64,000 nt of DNA from Aquisediminimonas profunda (GTDB taxonomy: Bacteria > Pseudomonadota > Alphaproteobacteria > Sphingomonadales > Sphingomonadaceae): assembly GCF_019443285.1 (NCBI RefSeq), contig NZ_CP080327.1, positions 434,001 to 498,000 of the forward strand. Direction: 5' to 3'. The notes under the pieces were generated by a model. It searched no databases. It saw nothing but the letters and a program-made list of their open reading frames with translations, and was not told the origin of the DNA. The position numbers and the translations under genes were made by a program. Of this stretch, positions 17,601 to 27,191 are shown one piece after another; position 1 is the first letter of the stretch; every line of letters begins with the position of its first letter.

Positions 17601-18596
17601 ATGCACGACGTCATCACGGATATGGGGCCATCATTTCTGGGCAGCAGATTGAAGCGACTGGCAGAGCGGATGCAGGCGGGCGCAATGAGCGCCATTGCAC
17701 ATGCCGGACTGCCCCTGCAGCCCAGTCACATGGCCGTCCTCGCTGCACTTCGTGGGGGGCCCATGACAGTGGGGCAAATAGCGCGCGCCATCGGGATCAG
17801 TCAGCCGGGGGTCACCCGCAGCGTGGGTCAAATGATAAAGCTGGGAATAGTCGCTGATGTTCAAGTGGCTGACCAGCGCACCCGATTGGTTGAACTGTCT
17901 CCGGCCGGTCATGACGCCGCGCAAAAATCGGCAACCGATCTTTGGCCGCGGATAGGCATGGCCGCCGAAGAACTGATAGCGAACGTGTCGGGACGTTTCA
18001 TGTCCGACCTGTCCATCATCGAGCGCGCACTTGACGCCGAGTCGATTGCGGATCGGGCGGCCCGCGCCCGGCCGGGCGGTCTGAAGATCCGCGAATTCGA
18101 AGAGGCGTTGGCCAGCGACTTTCACGATATCAATGCACAATGGATTTCGACGATGTTCTCTTTGGAAGCGACCGATCGCGAAGTTCTGGAAAATCCGTAC
18201 GCGACAATCATTGATCCCGGCGGCGTCATACTCTTTGTGGAGGCGCCCGGGTTGGGCATCGTCGGCACATGCGCGCTCCAAAGGACTGGCGAAATGAGCC
18301 TGGAACTGACCAAAATGGGCGTGCGCGAGAGCGCCCGAGGCCTCAAGGCGGGAGAGTTTCTGCTGCATGCTGCCATTGCGCGCGCGAAGACCCTTGGAGC
18401 CAATCCTCTTTACCTTTTGACCAACAAGAGCTGTGCTGCGGCGATCCACCTGTATGAAAAGCTGGGGTTCGCTCATGACGCAGAAATCATGGCCCGGTAT
18501 GGCTCACGATATCAACGGTGCGATGTCGCGATGCGCTACGTCCAGGGGCCGCGTGCAGACGAACGCCGGCATGCGCCGAACATTACAAAGTCGTAA
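17601..18596 (+). CDS. MarR-type HTH / GNAT acetyltransferase fusion
   Basis: ATG 17601 is preceded by GGAG at 6 bases and is preferred over ATG 17589. The 331-residue product has an N-terminal winged-helix MarR domain (TVGQIARAIGISQPGVTRSVGQMIKLG, residues about 50-80) and a C-terminal GNAT domain (about 150-315) with SARGLKAGEFLLHAAIARAKTLG and NKSCAAAIHLYEKLGF for acetyl-CoA binding. Such fusions occur widely; the acetylation target is unknown. It is divergent from bciA. Confidence 0.9.
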   Translation: MHDVITDMGPSFLGSRLKRLAERMQAGAMSAIAHAGLPLQPSHMAVLAALRGGPMTVGQIARAIGISQPGVTRSVGQMIKLGIVADVQVADQRTRLVELSPAGHDAAQKSATDLWPRIGMAAEELIANVSGRFMSDLSIIERALDAESIADRAARARPGGLKIREFEEALASDFHDINAQWISTMFSLEATDREVLENPYATIIDPGGVILFVEAPGLGIVGTCALQRTGEMSLELTKMGVRESARGLKAGEFLLHAAIARAKTLGANPLYLLTNKSCAAAIHLYEKLGFAHDAEIMARYGSRYQRCDVAMRYVQGPRADERRHAPNITKS

Positions 18597-18670
18597 CTTG
18601 AACTTGGCCCACACGCTTGGTCGAATGCCACTGCGCCCGCACATGGGGCGCGACCAGTGGGAGAGTAACA

Positions 18671-18868
18671 ATGCGCAAGTTCACTGCGATACTGACGGCC
18701 GTCTTGCTCGTGACCGGATCGGCTACGGGCGCCTATGCAGCACCGTGCAAGGATGCAAAAGGCAAATTCATCAAATGTCCGCCTGCTGCGCCCAAAAAGG
18801 CAGCTCGCTGCAAGGACGCAAAGGGCAAGTTCGCCAAGTGCGGGACTGCGGGCGCAAAGCCGATCTGA
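18671..18868 (+). CDS. Small exported protein with duplicated CKDAKGKF motif
   Basis: ATG 18671 has GGGAGAG about 6 bases upstream; the frame is open to 18617. The 65-residue product has a signal peptide (RKFTAILTAVLLVTG, cleavage after AYA) and a mature part of about 42 residues made of two copies of CKDAKGKF-x-KC separated by a Pro/Ala/Lys linker. The four Cys could form two disulfides or bind metal in the periplasm. I do not recognise a function. Confidence 0.7.
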   Translation: MRKFTAILTAVLLVTGSATGAYAAPCKDAKGKFIKCPPAAPKKAARCKDAKGKFAKCGTAGAKPI

Positions 18869-18907
18869 GCATCAGGGGGCGCGGCCGATCTGCTGCGCCC
18901 CAATGCC

Positions 18908-20497
18908 TCAGGCAGCCATATCGGCCTTTACAAAATCGGCGCAGCGTTCGCCGATCATGATCGAGGGCGCGTTTGTATTGCCCGAAACGAGCCTCGGCAT
19001 GATTGACGCGTCGGCCACATAGAGCCCCGTCACGCCTCGCACGCGCAGGCGCGGATCGCACACGGCGGCATCATCCGACCCCATGCGCGCTGTGCCAACG
19101 GGGTGGTAGACCGTATCCGCCCGGTTGCGGATCATCTGCTCGAGCGCCGCATCGTCATCAAGCGGTGTCGCATGCCGGTCCTTTCCGCCATGCCGTGAAA
19201 GAGGCGGAGATGTGAGAATCCGGTGGAGCATGCGGACGCCCTTTTTCATGATCTCCATATCCCGACTGTCGGTCAGGAAACCTGGATCAATCAGCGGAGC
19301 CGCCGCCGGGTCTGCACTGGCGAGCCTGACCGTGCCCCGGCTTTCCGGCCTCAGCACGCAGACATGCCCTGAAAATCCCGCTTCCTTCACTTTTTCCCGC
19401 CCATGATCTTCAAGGATCGCAGGCACGAAATGGAACTGGAGATCCGGCACGGCGACATCGGGTGATGATTTCGCAAAGCCCCCGGCTTCGGCATAGTTGG
19501 TTGTCATCGGACCCGTCCGCTTGCGAATCCATTCCCAGAGCGCACCGGCTGTCCGGAAGATGGTCCTGAGGTTGGTGCCGGTGAACACCGTGCCACCGGT
19601 TTCAAAGCCCGCGACATAGTCGATGTGATCCTGCAGATTCTCGCCAACCGCAGGCCGGTCTACGACAACGGGAATGCCGTGTTCCCGCAAATGGTCGGCG
19701 GGGCCTATGCCTGACAGCAGCAGCAACTGGGCAGTCCCGAAAACGCCGCCCGCCAGGATCACGGCCTTGCGGGCGCGGATCGTCCTGCGCTTGCCGCCCT
19801 GCATGAACACGACGCCCGTTGCCCGGCCATCCTCGATCAGCACCCGCTCGACCAGCGCCCCGTTTTCGACCGCGAGCCGCCCGGCATCGCGATTGCCCTC
19901 CACATAGGCGCGTGCGGACGTCCATCGTTCGCCGTTGCGCTGGGTCACCTGATAGAGGCCGACCCCTTCGAAACGGGCGCCGTTGAAGTCCGGGTTGCGT
20001 GGCAACTGCAGAGAGGCAGCGGCCTCGACGAAATCGACGCTGCCCGGGTTGGGATGGGTCTGGTCGCTGACCGTAAGCGGTCCATCGCCGCCGTGATAAT
20101 CATCCGCGCCGCGCACGTTGCTTTCGGCGCGCCGGAAGATCGGCAGCACATCCTTGTACGCCCAGCCATCGCAGCCAAGCGCTGCCCAATTGTCATAATC
20201 CCAGGCACAGCCGCGAATATAGACCATTGCATTGATCGCGGAGGAGCCGCCCAGGCCACGCCCCCGCGGCTGATATCCCGTCCGGCCATTGAGGCCGGGC
20301 TGAGGAACGGTTTCGAACTGCCAGTTGGTGCTGGGGGGAAGGAAGGGGAATAGGCCCGGCGCGCGCACGCGGATATCGGTGTTCTTGCCGCCGGCCTCAA
20401 TCAGGCAGACCTTGAACTTGCCATCTTCGCTCAGCCGGCCAGCTGCTGCACTGCCGCCCGAGCCGCCGCCAATCACGACGATATCGAATTCATCCAC
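18908..20497 (-). CDS. GMC-family FAD oxidoreductase (choline/alcohol dehydrogenase-like)
   Basis: The GTG start at 20497 is chosen because the FAD domain begins at once and AGGAG lies 7 bases upstream, inside the end of the preceding desaturase gene; the frame is open to 20626. The 529-residue product has GGGSGG at 10-15, the GMC signature GRGLGGSSAINAMVYIRG, His465 in YHPVGTARMG and Asn507 in SGNTNAPSIM, the usual catalytic pair. It oxidises an alcohol. The 8-base overlap with the sterol-desaturase-like gene suggests translational coupling and perhaps oxidation of the hydroxylated product. Confidence 0.93.
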   Translation of the reverse strand: MDEFDIVVIGGGSGGSAAAGRLSEDGKFKVCLIEAGGKNTDIRVRAPGLFPFLPPSTNWQFETVPQPGLNGRTGYQPRGRGLGGSSAINAMVYIRGCAWDYDNWAALGCDGWAYKDVLPIFRRAESNVRGADDYHGGDGPLTVSDQTHPNPGSVDFVEAAASLQLPRNPDFNGARFEGVGLYQVTQRNGERWTSARAYVEGNRDAGRLAVENGALVERVLIEDGRATGVVFMQGGKRRTIRARKAVILAGGVFGTAQLLLLSGIGPADHLREHGIPVVVDRPAVGENLQDHIDYVAGFETGGTVFTGTNLRTIFRTAGALWEWIRKRTGPMTTNYAEAGGFAKSSPDVAVPDLQFHFVPAILEDHGREKVKEAGFSGHVCVLRPESRGTVRLASADPAAAPLIDPGFLTDSRDMEIMKKGVRMLHRILTSPPLSRHGGKDRHATPLDDDAALEQMIRNRADTVYHPVGTARMGSDDAAVCDPRLRVRGVTGLYVADASIMPRLVSGNTNAPSIMIGERCADFVKADMAA

Positions 20498-21377
20498 CCT
20501 GCTGCTCCTGCCATCTTTGCTTGATCGTATCGGAGGTATCGCGGCTGCCATCATGGCTCCATCCAGGCGGGCCGAACAGATAGCCGAGCTTTGCCCCGAA
20601 CGGGGCAGCCCAGAGGTCCTTCGCAATACCGATCCATTCGTGGAAGACGCTCCACAAGAGATTGAACGTCCCCAGTTGCTTCACGATGCCATAACGGATC
20701 GGCTCGTCCTCGACTTCGGGCGTAAAGCTTCCGAACATCCGGTCCCAGATGATGAAGACGCCTGCATAGTTCGCGTCGAGATATCGTGGGTTGGTCGCAT
20801 GATGCACCCGGTGATGGCTCGGCGTATTCATGACCGCCTCGAACCAGCGCGGAAGGCGGCCGATTGCCTCGGTGTGAATCCAGAATTGATAGATGAGATT
20901 GAGGCCGCCAACAAAGAACACCATCGCCGGGTGGAAGCCGATCAGCATCAGCGGCAAGCGAAAAGCGAACGATCCGGCAATGAAGCCTGTCCAGGTCTGC
21001 CGCAGTGCGGTCGAGAGATTGTAATGCTGGCTGGAATGGTGGTTGACATGGCTCGCCCAGAACCAGCGGACGCGATGCGCTGTGCGATGGAAGACATAAT
21101 AGGCAAAATCGTCGAGCACGAAGCAGGCGATCCAGGCCCACCAGGCAAAAGGGATCGTGATCGCGCGATACTGGTAGAGCCAGACCGACAGACCGAAGAT
21201 CAGAGCACCTGTCAGGGCCCCGGCAACCGAACTGCCGAAACCAAAGAGCAGCGACGTGAGTGTGTCCTTTGGCTCATATTTCTCCGGCGCCCGGAAACGG
21301 GCCCAGATCATTTCGATGAGGATCAGCAGCACAAAGACTGGCACCGCATAATCAACAGGATTTGGGAGTGTGTTCAT
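20490..21377 (-). CDS. Sterol desaturase / fatty-acid hydroxylase family membrane protein
   Basis: Start ATG 21377 overlaps the stop of the preceding gene as ATGA; the frame is open to a TTG at 21404. The 295-residue product has several membrane helices and the complete histidine clusters HRTAH (97-101), HVNHH (110-114) and HHRVHH (188-193) that bind a di-iron centre. Members hydroxylate or desaturate lipids such as sterols, hopanoids, carotenoids or fatty acids. Its substrate here is not known. Confidence 0.93.
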   Translation of the reverse strand: MNTLPNPVDYAVPVFVLLILIEMIWARFRAPEKYEPKDTLTSLLFGFGSSVAGALTGALIFGLSVWLYQYRAITIPFAWWAWIACFVLDDFAYYVFHRTAHRVRWFWASHVNHHSSQHYNLSTALRQTWTGFIAGSFAFRLPLMLIGFHPAMVFFVGGLNLIYQFWIHTEAIGRLPRWFEAVMNTPSHHRVHHATNPRYLDANYAGVFIIWDRMFGSFTPEVEDEPIRYGIVKQLGTFNLLWSVFHEWIGIAKDLWAAPFGAKLGYLFGPPGWSHDGSRDTSDTIKQRWQEQQGG

Positions 21378-21769
21378 TGCAGGTGCCTCAGCCCCGAAGC
21401 CCAATATTGCGCATCGGGCCCAAGATCGAGCGTGATCGACCCGAAGGTTCGTTCTCCCGTGCCGATCGTCAGGAAATTCCTGTCGAGCCGCGCAACAACA
21501 TTGCGGTCGAGGAGACGCCCGACGAAATGCGCACCGTTGCGACGGATCAGCATCTGGCGACCAGCGCCATCCCGAAGCAACGCTCCGATGCCGGCCTTGT
21601 CAAGCGCGATGGCGATCGGCTTGAACCCACATATGGTCTGGTCGGCGAGCGCGGCGGCTTCCTGCTCATTCCTGATCCGGACATCGCCGCCAAGCTTCAA
21701 CCACCAGGCCACTGCGGCCATGAACAGAACCGCCACCAAAGAGAGACCAAGCTGGATCAGCGGGTTCAT
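21374..21769 (-). CDS. Hypothetical membrane-anchored protein
   Basis: A 131-residue protein with one N-terminal membrane helix (LIQLGLSLVAVLFMAAVAWW) and a soluble remainder that I do not recognise. Start and stop overlap both neighbours by 4 bases (ATGA), so it is translated as part of the recQ-phosphatase-desaturase-GMC chain. Confidence 0.82.
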   Translation of the reverse strand: MNPLIQLGLSLVAVLFMAAVAWWLKLGGDVRIRNEQEAAALADQTICGFKPIAIALDKAGIGALLRDGAGRQMLIRRNGAHFVGRLLDRNVVARLDRNFLTIGTGERTFGSITLDLGPDAQYWASGLRHLQ

Positions 21770-22194
21770 GCCCTGGCCCGAAGCATGTCCATAAGCGTGG
21801 CAACAGGGGCAAGATCATAGCCCGCCCGCGCAGCCTTTTCCGCGAGCACAGCCGGATGCTCACCCTTCGCAGACTGCGCAAGAGCCCAAAGCAATGTGGA
21901 GCGCGTGCCCGAACGGCAATAGGCGAGAACAGGCCCTGTCGCGCCATCAAGCGCTGCCCGCATGGCTGCAACCTGCGGCTCGGAGAATCCGGAATGCGAA
22001 ACGGGAATGGCGACATAGTCAAGGCCTTCGGCGCGCGCCGCGGCTTCGATTGCGGCACCCGGAACCTGATCATCCGATTCGCCTTCGGGGCGATTGTTGA
22101 TGATCAGCCGGACCCCAAGGGCCTTTGCTTCCGCTACGGCATCGACGCCGATCTGCGGAGCGACCATGATCGCATCGTCAAGGGTGCGGAACAT
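21766..22194 (-). CDS. DUF442/Blh-type protein phosphatase or sulfur transferase
   Basis: The 142-residue product has a dual-specificity-phosphatase-like fold with the active-site loop YCRSGTRS (C-x5-R) and [14 protein letters not shown] near the N-terminus, typical of the TIGR01244 / beta-lactamase-hydrolase-like family. AGGAGGAG lies before the ATG, inside the end of recQ, which it overlaps by 17 bases. It may be a phosphatase or persulfide-handling enzyme. Confidence 0.9.
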   Translation of the reverse strand: MFRTLDDAIMVAPQIGVDAVAEAKALGVRLIINNRPEGESDDQVPGAAIEAAARAEGLDYVAIPVSHSGFSEPQVAAMRAALDGATGPVLAYCRSGTRSTLLWALAQSAKGEHPAVLAEKAARAGYDLAPVATLMDMLRARA

Positions 22195-23965
22195 CGCTTT
22201 TCTCCTCCTGTGAGCGCTTTAGAACAGACAGAAAGGCATCGCCATAGGCTTCGAGCTTGCGCGCACCGACGCCACTGATTCGGCCAAGTTCGTCAAGCCG
22301 TGTCGGCTTCGCCGCGGCCATTTCGCGCAACGTAGAATCGTGGAAAATCACGTAGGGCGGAACGCTCGATGCCGCAGCAAGGTCACGGCGCAGTGCCCGC
22401 AATGCATCGAACAGCGGATCACCGGCAGGATTGGCGGCGGCATCGCGCCTGCGTCGGCGCTCGCGTTTCGGCGGGATGGCCAGTTCGACGCTGGCGTCGC
22501 CCTTCAGGATGGCCCGGGCCTCGGGCCCGAACATCAGGCCACCATGTTCATTGGGCCTCAAGGCATCGCGCAAGACAAGCGCTCGGGCGACAGGCCTGAT
22601 CAGTGCGACCTCGTCGCCATCGACGATCCCGAAGACAGACAGGGCATCATGGCCCAGCTTTTCAACACGTTCGCTGGTTGCTCCGGTCAGCACTGCTTCA
22701 AGGTGTCCCACCCCGAAACTCTGGCCAGTGCGATAGACAGCCGAGAGGAACTTCCTTGCAGTTTCGCTCGCGTCGACAGATGCCGGACGCTCAAGGCAAT
22801 TATCGCAATTCCCGCAAGCCTCGGGCGGACTCTCGCCAAAATGCCGCAATAATATGGCGCGCCTGCAGCCTGCCGTTTCGACAAGAGCCCCAAGAGCCGC
22901 CAGACGCGTGCGTTCGCCCTGCAGTCTCGCCGGGTCGATTTCGCCCAGCCTTTGCCGCGCCCGGGCAAAATCCTCTGCACCCCAGAACATGTGTGCATAT
23001 GCCGGATCGCCGTCGCGCCCCGCGCGGCCGGTTTCCTGGTAATAGGCCTCAATGGACTTGGGCAGCCCGGCATGCGCTACGAAACGCACGTCGGGCTTGT
23101 CGATGCCCATGCCGAAGGCCACCGTCGCAACCATCACCATGTCTTCGGACACGACAAAGTCATGCTGATTCTTCGCCCGCACTTGCGGGTCTAGCCCGGC
23201 ATGATAGGCACGTGTCGGCCGGCCGGCCTTGCTCAGCTGCTCGGCCAGCTTCTCGGTTGCCACGCGCGTCTGGGCATAGACGATGCCGGGGCCGGGCGTG
23301 CTGGCGACAAGGTCCGCAATCTGTTGCGCCGTGCCCTGACGTGGAGACATGGCGTAACGGATATTGGGTCGGTCGAATCCCGCGACGATCATGCCGCCAA
23401 TGGGAATACCCAGCTGCGCAAGTATATCGGCGCGGGTATGCGCATCGGCAGTTGCTGTCAGCGCAAGGCGCGGTACGTCCGGAAAGTCGTCAAGCAACGG
23501 TCTCAACAGGCGATAGTCGGGACGGAAATCATGCCCCCATTCGGACACGCAATGCGCTTCGTCGATTGCAAAGAGCGAAACCCGGGCTTCGCGGAGCAGG
23601 CCGCGAAACTCATGCCCCGATGCCCGTTCGGGCGCTGCATAGAGCAGGTCCAGTTCACCCAGGCGAAAACGAGCCAGTGTTTCGTCCCGATTGTCATCGG
23701 CTGACGTCAGGGACGCTGCACGGATGCCGATTGCAGTTGCAGCGCGCAGCTGATCATGCATCAGGGCGATCAGCGGGGAAATCACAACGCAGGTGCCGTC
23801 CATCGCAAGCGCCGGCAACTGGTAACAGAGCGATTTGCCAGCACCTGTGGGCATCACGGCCAGCGTCCGCTCGCCCGCCAGAACGCGGTCGATCACCGTC
23901 TGCTGGACACCCCTGAATTCATGGAAGCCGAACGCCGTCTGGAGAATGGAAAGGGCGTCCGCCAC
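22178..23965 (-). CDS. recQ: ATP-dependent DNA helicase RecQ
   Basis: The 595-residue product starts at GTG. It has Walker A GAGKS at 41-45, DEAH at 135-138, the motif VI segment [10 protein letters not shown], the zinc-binding cysteines of the RQC region ([12 protein letters not shown] ... CGNCDNC) and a C-terminal HRDC domain ([13 protein letters not shown]). This is a full-length 3'-5' helicase of recombination and replication-fork repair. It is the first gene of the overlapping reverse chain that ends with the GMC oxidoreductase. Confidence 0.97.
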   Translation of the reverse strand: MADALSILQTAFGFHEFRGVQQTVIDRVLAGERTLAVMPTGAGKSLCYQLPALAMDGTCVVISPLIALMHDQLRAATAIGIRAASLTSADDNRDETLARFRLGELDLLYAAPERASGHEFRGLLREARVSLFAIDEAHCVSEWGHDFRPDYRLLRPLLDDFPDVPRLALTATADAHTRADILAQLGIPIGGMIVAGFDRPNIRYAMSPRQGTAQQIADLVASTPGPGIVYAQTRVATEKLAEQLSKAGRPTRAYHAGLDPQVRAKNQHDFVVSEDMVMVATVAFGMGIDKPDVRFVAHAGLPKSIEAYYQETGRAGRDGDPAYAHMFWGAEDFARARQRLGEIDPARLQGERTRLAALGALVETAGCRRAILLRHFGESPPEACGNCDNCLERPASVDASETARKFLSAVYRTGQSFGVGHLEAVLTGATSERVEKLGHDALSVFGIVDGDEVALIRPVARALVLRDALRPNEHGGLMFGPEARAILKGDASVELAIPPKRERRRRRDAAANPAGDPLFDALRALRRDLAAASSVPPYVIFHDSTLREMAAAKPTRLDELGRISGVGARKLEAYGDAFLSVLKRSQEEKSDVPHP

Positions 23966-23977
23966 GGTTGTTCAGCC

Positions 23978-24646
23978 CTAGTCCTGCCGGGGCCCCTCGA
24001 ACCGTTCGATCACCCAGTCCTCGGCCTGCGCTTCGGCAATCCAGTCCTGCATGAACGGATGGGCGATGACGTCCCGCATATAGGCCTCGGCAAATTGGGC
24101 GACGGGCAGGCCGTAGGTGATGAATCGCGTCACCACCGGCGCAAACATGATATCGACCGCGCCGAAATCGCCGAAAAGGAATGGCCCCGTTCCACCGAAG
24201 CGCGCGCGGGCTTGCGCCCATAATTCCATGATGCGCTCAATATCGGCGGCGACCTCTGCATTTGGAGCCGCGGGCGGATAGATCTGGCGGATGTTCATCG
24301 AATGCCCGCGCCGCAAGGCCGTGTAGCCTGCATGCATTTCAGCCGCCATCGAGCGAGCCATGGCGCGCGCGCCTTTATCTTTCGGCCAGAATTTGTCGCC
24401 GCCTGACTGCTCGTTCAAATGCTCGATAATCGCCAGGCTGTCCCATACCACGGCGTCCCCGTCCCAAAGGATCGGCACCTTGCCAGCGGAGGGAGCGAAG
24501 GCCTCTGCCTTGCGCCGCTCGTCCCAATCCTGATCGTAAAGCGGTACGACGATTTCCTCGAAATCGAGACCGGATTGCTTGCAGGCCAGCCAGCCGCGCA
24601 GCGACCAGCTCGAGTAATTCTTGTTACCGATATAGAGTTTGCGCAT
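23978..24646 (-). CDS. Glutathione S-transferase family protein
   Basis: The 222-residue product begins with the thioredoxin-like GST N-domain (LYIGNKNYSSWSLRGWLACKQSG, with Ser/Tyr candidates for the active site, then KVPIL and DSLAIIEHLNE for glutathione binding) and continues with an all-helical C-domain. It lies 12 bases before recQ and 3 bases after engB on the reverse strand. Confidence 0.93.
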   Translation of the reverse strand: MRKLYIGNKNYSSWSLRGWLACKQSGLDFEEIVVPLYDQDWDERRKAEAFAPSAGKVPILWDGDAVVWDSLAIIEHLNEQSGGDKFWPKDKGARAMARSMAAEMHAGYTALRRGHSMNIRQIYPPAAPNAEVAADIERIMELWAQARARFGGTGPFLFGDFGAVDIMFAPVVTRFITYGLPVAQFAEAYMRDVIAHPFMQDWIAEAQAEDWVIERFEGPRQD

Positions 24647-24649
24647 CGT

Positions 24650-25285
24650 TCAACCTGTCGCTTCGATTACGGCGGCGCGCAAGTCCGCGATGCCCATGCC
24701 CTTTTCGCTCGACGTCAGGATCAGCTCGGGATGGGCAGCCGCCCTCTTGCGCACCTCGGCTTCGGTTGCTGCAGCCACAGCCGCCAGCGCGCTGGCCTTG
24801 ATCTTGTCTGCCTTGGTCAGGACAATGCGGTAGCTGACAGCGGCCTTGTCGAGCATGTCCATGACATCGCGATCGACATCCTTGAGACCGTGGCGGCTAT
24901 CGACCAGAACCAGTGTCCGCTTGAGCACCTGCCGACCACGCAGATAATCGTTGATCAGGAAACGCCATTTCCTGACGACCTCCTTCGGCGCTTCGGCAAA
25001 GCCATAGCCTGGCATGTCGACCAACCGGAACTGCACGGGATTGCCGACATCGAAGAAATTGAGTTCCTGCGTCCGTCCCGGCGTGTTCGACGTGCGGGCA
25101 AGGCTGCTGCGGTTTGTCAGCGCATTGAGCAGCGACGATTTGCCGACGTTCGACCGACCGGCGAACGCAACCTCATTGACCGTCGGCTCAGGCAGAAATT
25201 CGAGCGAAGGCGCAGATTTCAGGAACCCAATCGGGCCGCTGAAAATCTTGCGGGCTGATTCCAGCTGTTCTTCGGAAAAACTCAC
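24650..25285 (-). CDS. engB: Ribosome-biogenesis GTPase EngB (YihA/YsxC)
   Basis: The 211-residue product has G1 GRSNVGKSS at 43-51, G3 DMPGYG and G4 TKAD, all in the order of the EngB family of large-subunit assembly GTPases. GTG start and yidC stop overlap (GTGA), as in many alphaproteobacteria. Confidence 0.97.
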   Translation of the reverse strand: MSFSEEQLESARKIFSGPIGFLKSAPSLEFLPEPTVNEVAFAGRSNVGKSSLLNALTNRSSLARTSNTPGRTQELNFFDVGNPVQFRLVDMPGYGFAEAPKEVVRKWRFLINDYLRGRQVLKRTLVLVDSRHGLKDVDRDVMDMLDKAAVSYRIVLTKADKIKASALAAVAAATEAEVRKRAAAHPELILTSSEKGMGIADLRAAVIEATG

Positions 25286-26961
25286 GCCTTGACCGGATCT
25301 TTAAGCGCCGGATGCCGCGAATAGAGCCATTTCTGCTGCGCGATCGTCAGGATGTTCGACATGATCCAGTACAGCTGCAAGCCCGCTGCAAACGGTGCCA
25401 TCATGAACATCATGATCCACGGCATGATGCTGAACATCTGCTGCTGGATGGGATCCATCGGTGCCGGATTGAGCTTGAACTGCAGCCACATCGTGATGCC
25501 GAGCAGCACGGGGAAGATGCCCAGCGCGAGAAATGTCGGCGGCGTGAAGTTCAGCAGGCCGAACAGATTGATGATCGTTGCCGGATCAGGTGCGGAAAGA
25601 TCGTGGATCCAGAGCGCGAAAGGCTGATGCCGCATTTCGATCGTCAGCATCAGCACCTTGTAAAGGGCATAGAAAACCGGGATCTGGAGGAAGATCGGCA
25701 AGCAGCCCGCCATCGGGTTGATCTTTTCCTTCTGGTAAAGCGCCATCATTTCCTGCTGGAGCTTCGGCTTGTCGTCCTTGTAGCGTTCCTGCAGCGCCTT
25801 CAATTTCGGCTGAACCACACGCATGGCTGCCATTGAGGCAAACTGCCGCTGCGCAATCGGGAACATCAGGCCACGCACCGTGAGCGTGAGCAGGATGATC
25901 GCCACGCCGAAATTCCCGACCAGCTTGAACAGCCAGTCGAGATACTGGAAAATGGGTTTTTCGATGATCTCGAACCAGCCCCAGTCGATTGCCTTGTCGA
26001 ACAGCGGGACGCCTGCTTCTTCATAGGCGTCGAGTGTGTTGACTTCCTTGGCACCGGCAAAAAGGCGGCTTGTGGTGCTAACAGCCTTGCCCGGCCCAAC
26101 GATCACCTGGGGCACAGCAAATTCAGCCTGGTAGCTGCCATTGCCAGACCTGAAGCCTGCATCGATGCTGGATGCCTGATCGGGAATGAGCGCTGTCAGC
26201 CAGTAATGATCGCCAAAGCCGATCCAGCCACCCTTGCTCTGGAACCGCTGACCGGTTGCCGGATCGATGTCATCCCAATTCACCTTGTAGTTCACGGCGC
26301 CATTGAACGCCCCGATCGGGCCGACATGATTGGTCCAGCTGCTGGGGTCCTTCGACTTGCCCAGCCGGCTGATGAAGCCATAGGGACGCGCGCCCACGGC
26401 AGACGCCGCCCCATTTTCCATCCGCTGTTCGACCGAGAAGAGATAATTTGAGTCAACCGAGATGCGGATCGTAAAACGCTGTCCGGCCGCATTGTCCCAC
26501 CTGAGCGTCACTGGTTTTTCGGGCGTCAGAGCTGCTGCATCTGCCTGCCAGACCGTGTTGGCGTTCGGTGCGGCAAGCCCGTCGCCGCTCCAGCCGAATC
26601 CCGCGAAATAGCTGGCCGTTGCATTGGCAGGAGCTAGCAACCTGACTGGTGGAGAATTCTTCTTGATGGTTTCCTTGTGCGAAAGAAGGACAAGATCATC
26701 GATCACCGCACCCTTCAGATTGATCGAGCCCTGGAGCCTTGGCGTTTCAATGGTCACGCGCGGCGCACCTGAAAGCGCCTGGGCCACCGTCTGGCGAACA
26801 GGCGCTGCAGCAATGGGCGCAGAGGCAGGTGCAGTCTGCACCTTGGGCGCGGTCACACCGGGCTTCGGCTGCGGAAAGAAGCGATCCGCAAGGGCCGTCC
26901 AGCCAATCAATACAAGCGCGGACAGCACGATCGCCAGGACCATGTTACGCTGATTATCCAA
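25282..26961 (-). CDS. yidC: Membrane protein insertase YidC
   Basis: The 559-residue product starts with a TTG codon; the family N-terminus (MDNQRN, then a first membrane helix) begins exactly there, and GGGGAAAG lies upstream. A large periplasmic P1 domain follows, then the conserved insertase core with IFLQIPVFYALYKVL and the C-terminal helices ending near WIMSNILTIAQQ. It inserts inner-membrane proteins with or without Sec. Confidence 0.97.
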   Translation of the reverse strand: MDNQRNMVLAIVLSALVLIGWTALADRFFPQPKPGVTAPKVQTAPASAPIAAAPVRQTVAQALSGAPRVTIETPRLQGSINLKGAVIDDLVLLSHKETIKKNSPPVRLLAPANATASYFAGFGWSGDGLAAPNANTVWQADAAALTPEKPVTLRWDNAAGQRFTIRISVDSNYLFSVEQRMENGAASAVGARPYGFISRLGKSKDPSSWTNHVGPIGAFNGAVNYKVNWDDIDPATGQRFQSKGGWIGFGDHYWLTALIPDQASSIDAGFRSGNGSYQAEFAVPQVIVGPGKAVSTTSRLFAGAKEVNTLDAYEEAGVPLFDKAIDWGWFEIIEKPIFQYLDWLFKLVGNFGVAIILLTLTVRGLMFPIAQRQFASMAAMRVVQPKLKALQERYKDDKPKLQQEMMALYQKEKINPMAGCLPIFLQIPVFYALYKVLMLTIEMRHQPFALWIHDLSAPDPATIINLFGLLNFTPPTFLALGIFPVLLGITMWLQFKLNPAPMDPIQQQMFSIMPWIMMFMMAPFAAGLQLYWIMSNILTIAQQKWLYSRHPALKDPVKA

Positions 26962-26978
26962 GGTCTCTTTCCCCTAAA

Positions 26979-27191
26979 CTACGGTACCGGATCATAGCCA
27001 TGCCCACCCCAGGGATGGCATCGCAAGATCCGTTTGGCTGACAGCCAGCCGCCTTTTGCCGCCCCATAGCGGCTTACCGCCTCGATTGCATAGGCCGAAC
27101 ATGTGGGTTGATACCGACAGGAGGGCGGCAGGATTGCCGAAGGCCCCTTTTGCCAGCCCCGCGCAAGCAGGATCAGCAGCCGGGCGATCAT
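26979..27191 (-). CDS. yidD: Membrane protein insertion efficiency factor YidD
   Basis: A 70-residue protein with the family motif CRYQPTCSAYAIEAV and the C-terminal RILRCHPWGGHGYDPVP. Its ATG overlaps the rnpA stop (ATGA) and it lies 17 bases before yidC, the standard order. Confidence 0.96.
   Translation of the reverse strand: MIARLLILLARGWQKGPSAILPPSCRYQPTCSAYAIEAVSRYGAAKGGWLSAKRILRCHPWGGHGYDPVP

Noticed and set aside
20325-21794. 489-codon forward ORF opposite the GMC/desaturase genes
   Set aside because: It crosses three real coupled genes on the other strand and has low-complexity composition typical of antisense frames in GC-rich DNA.
22603-23916. 437-codon forward ORF opposite recQ
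   Set aside because: It is antisense to a gene with complete helicase motifs, is Arg/Pro-rich, and has no recognisable domain.
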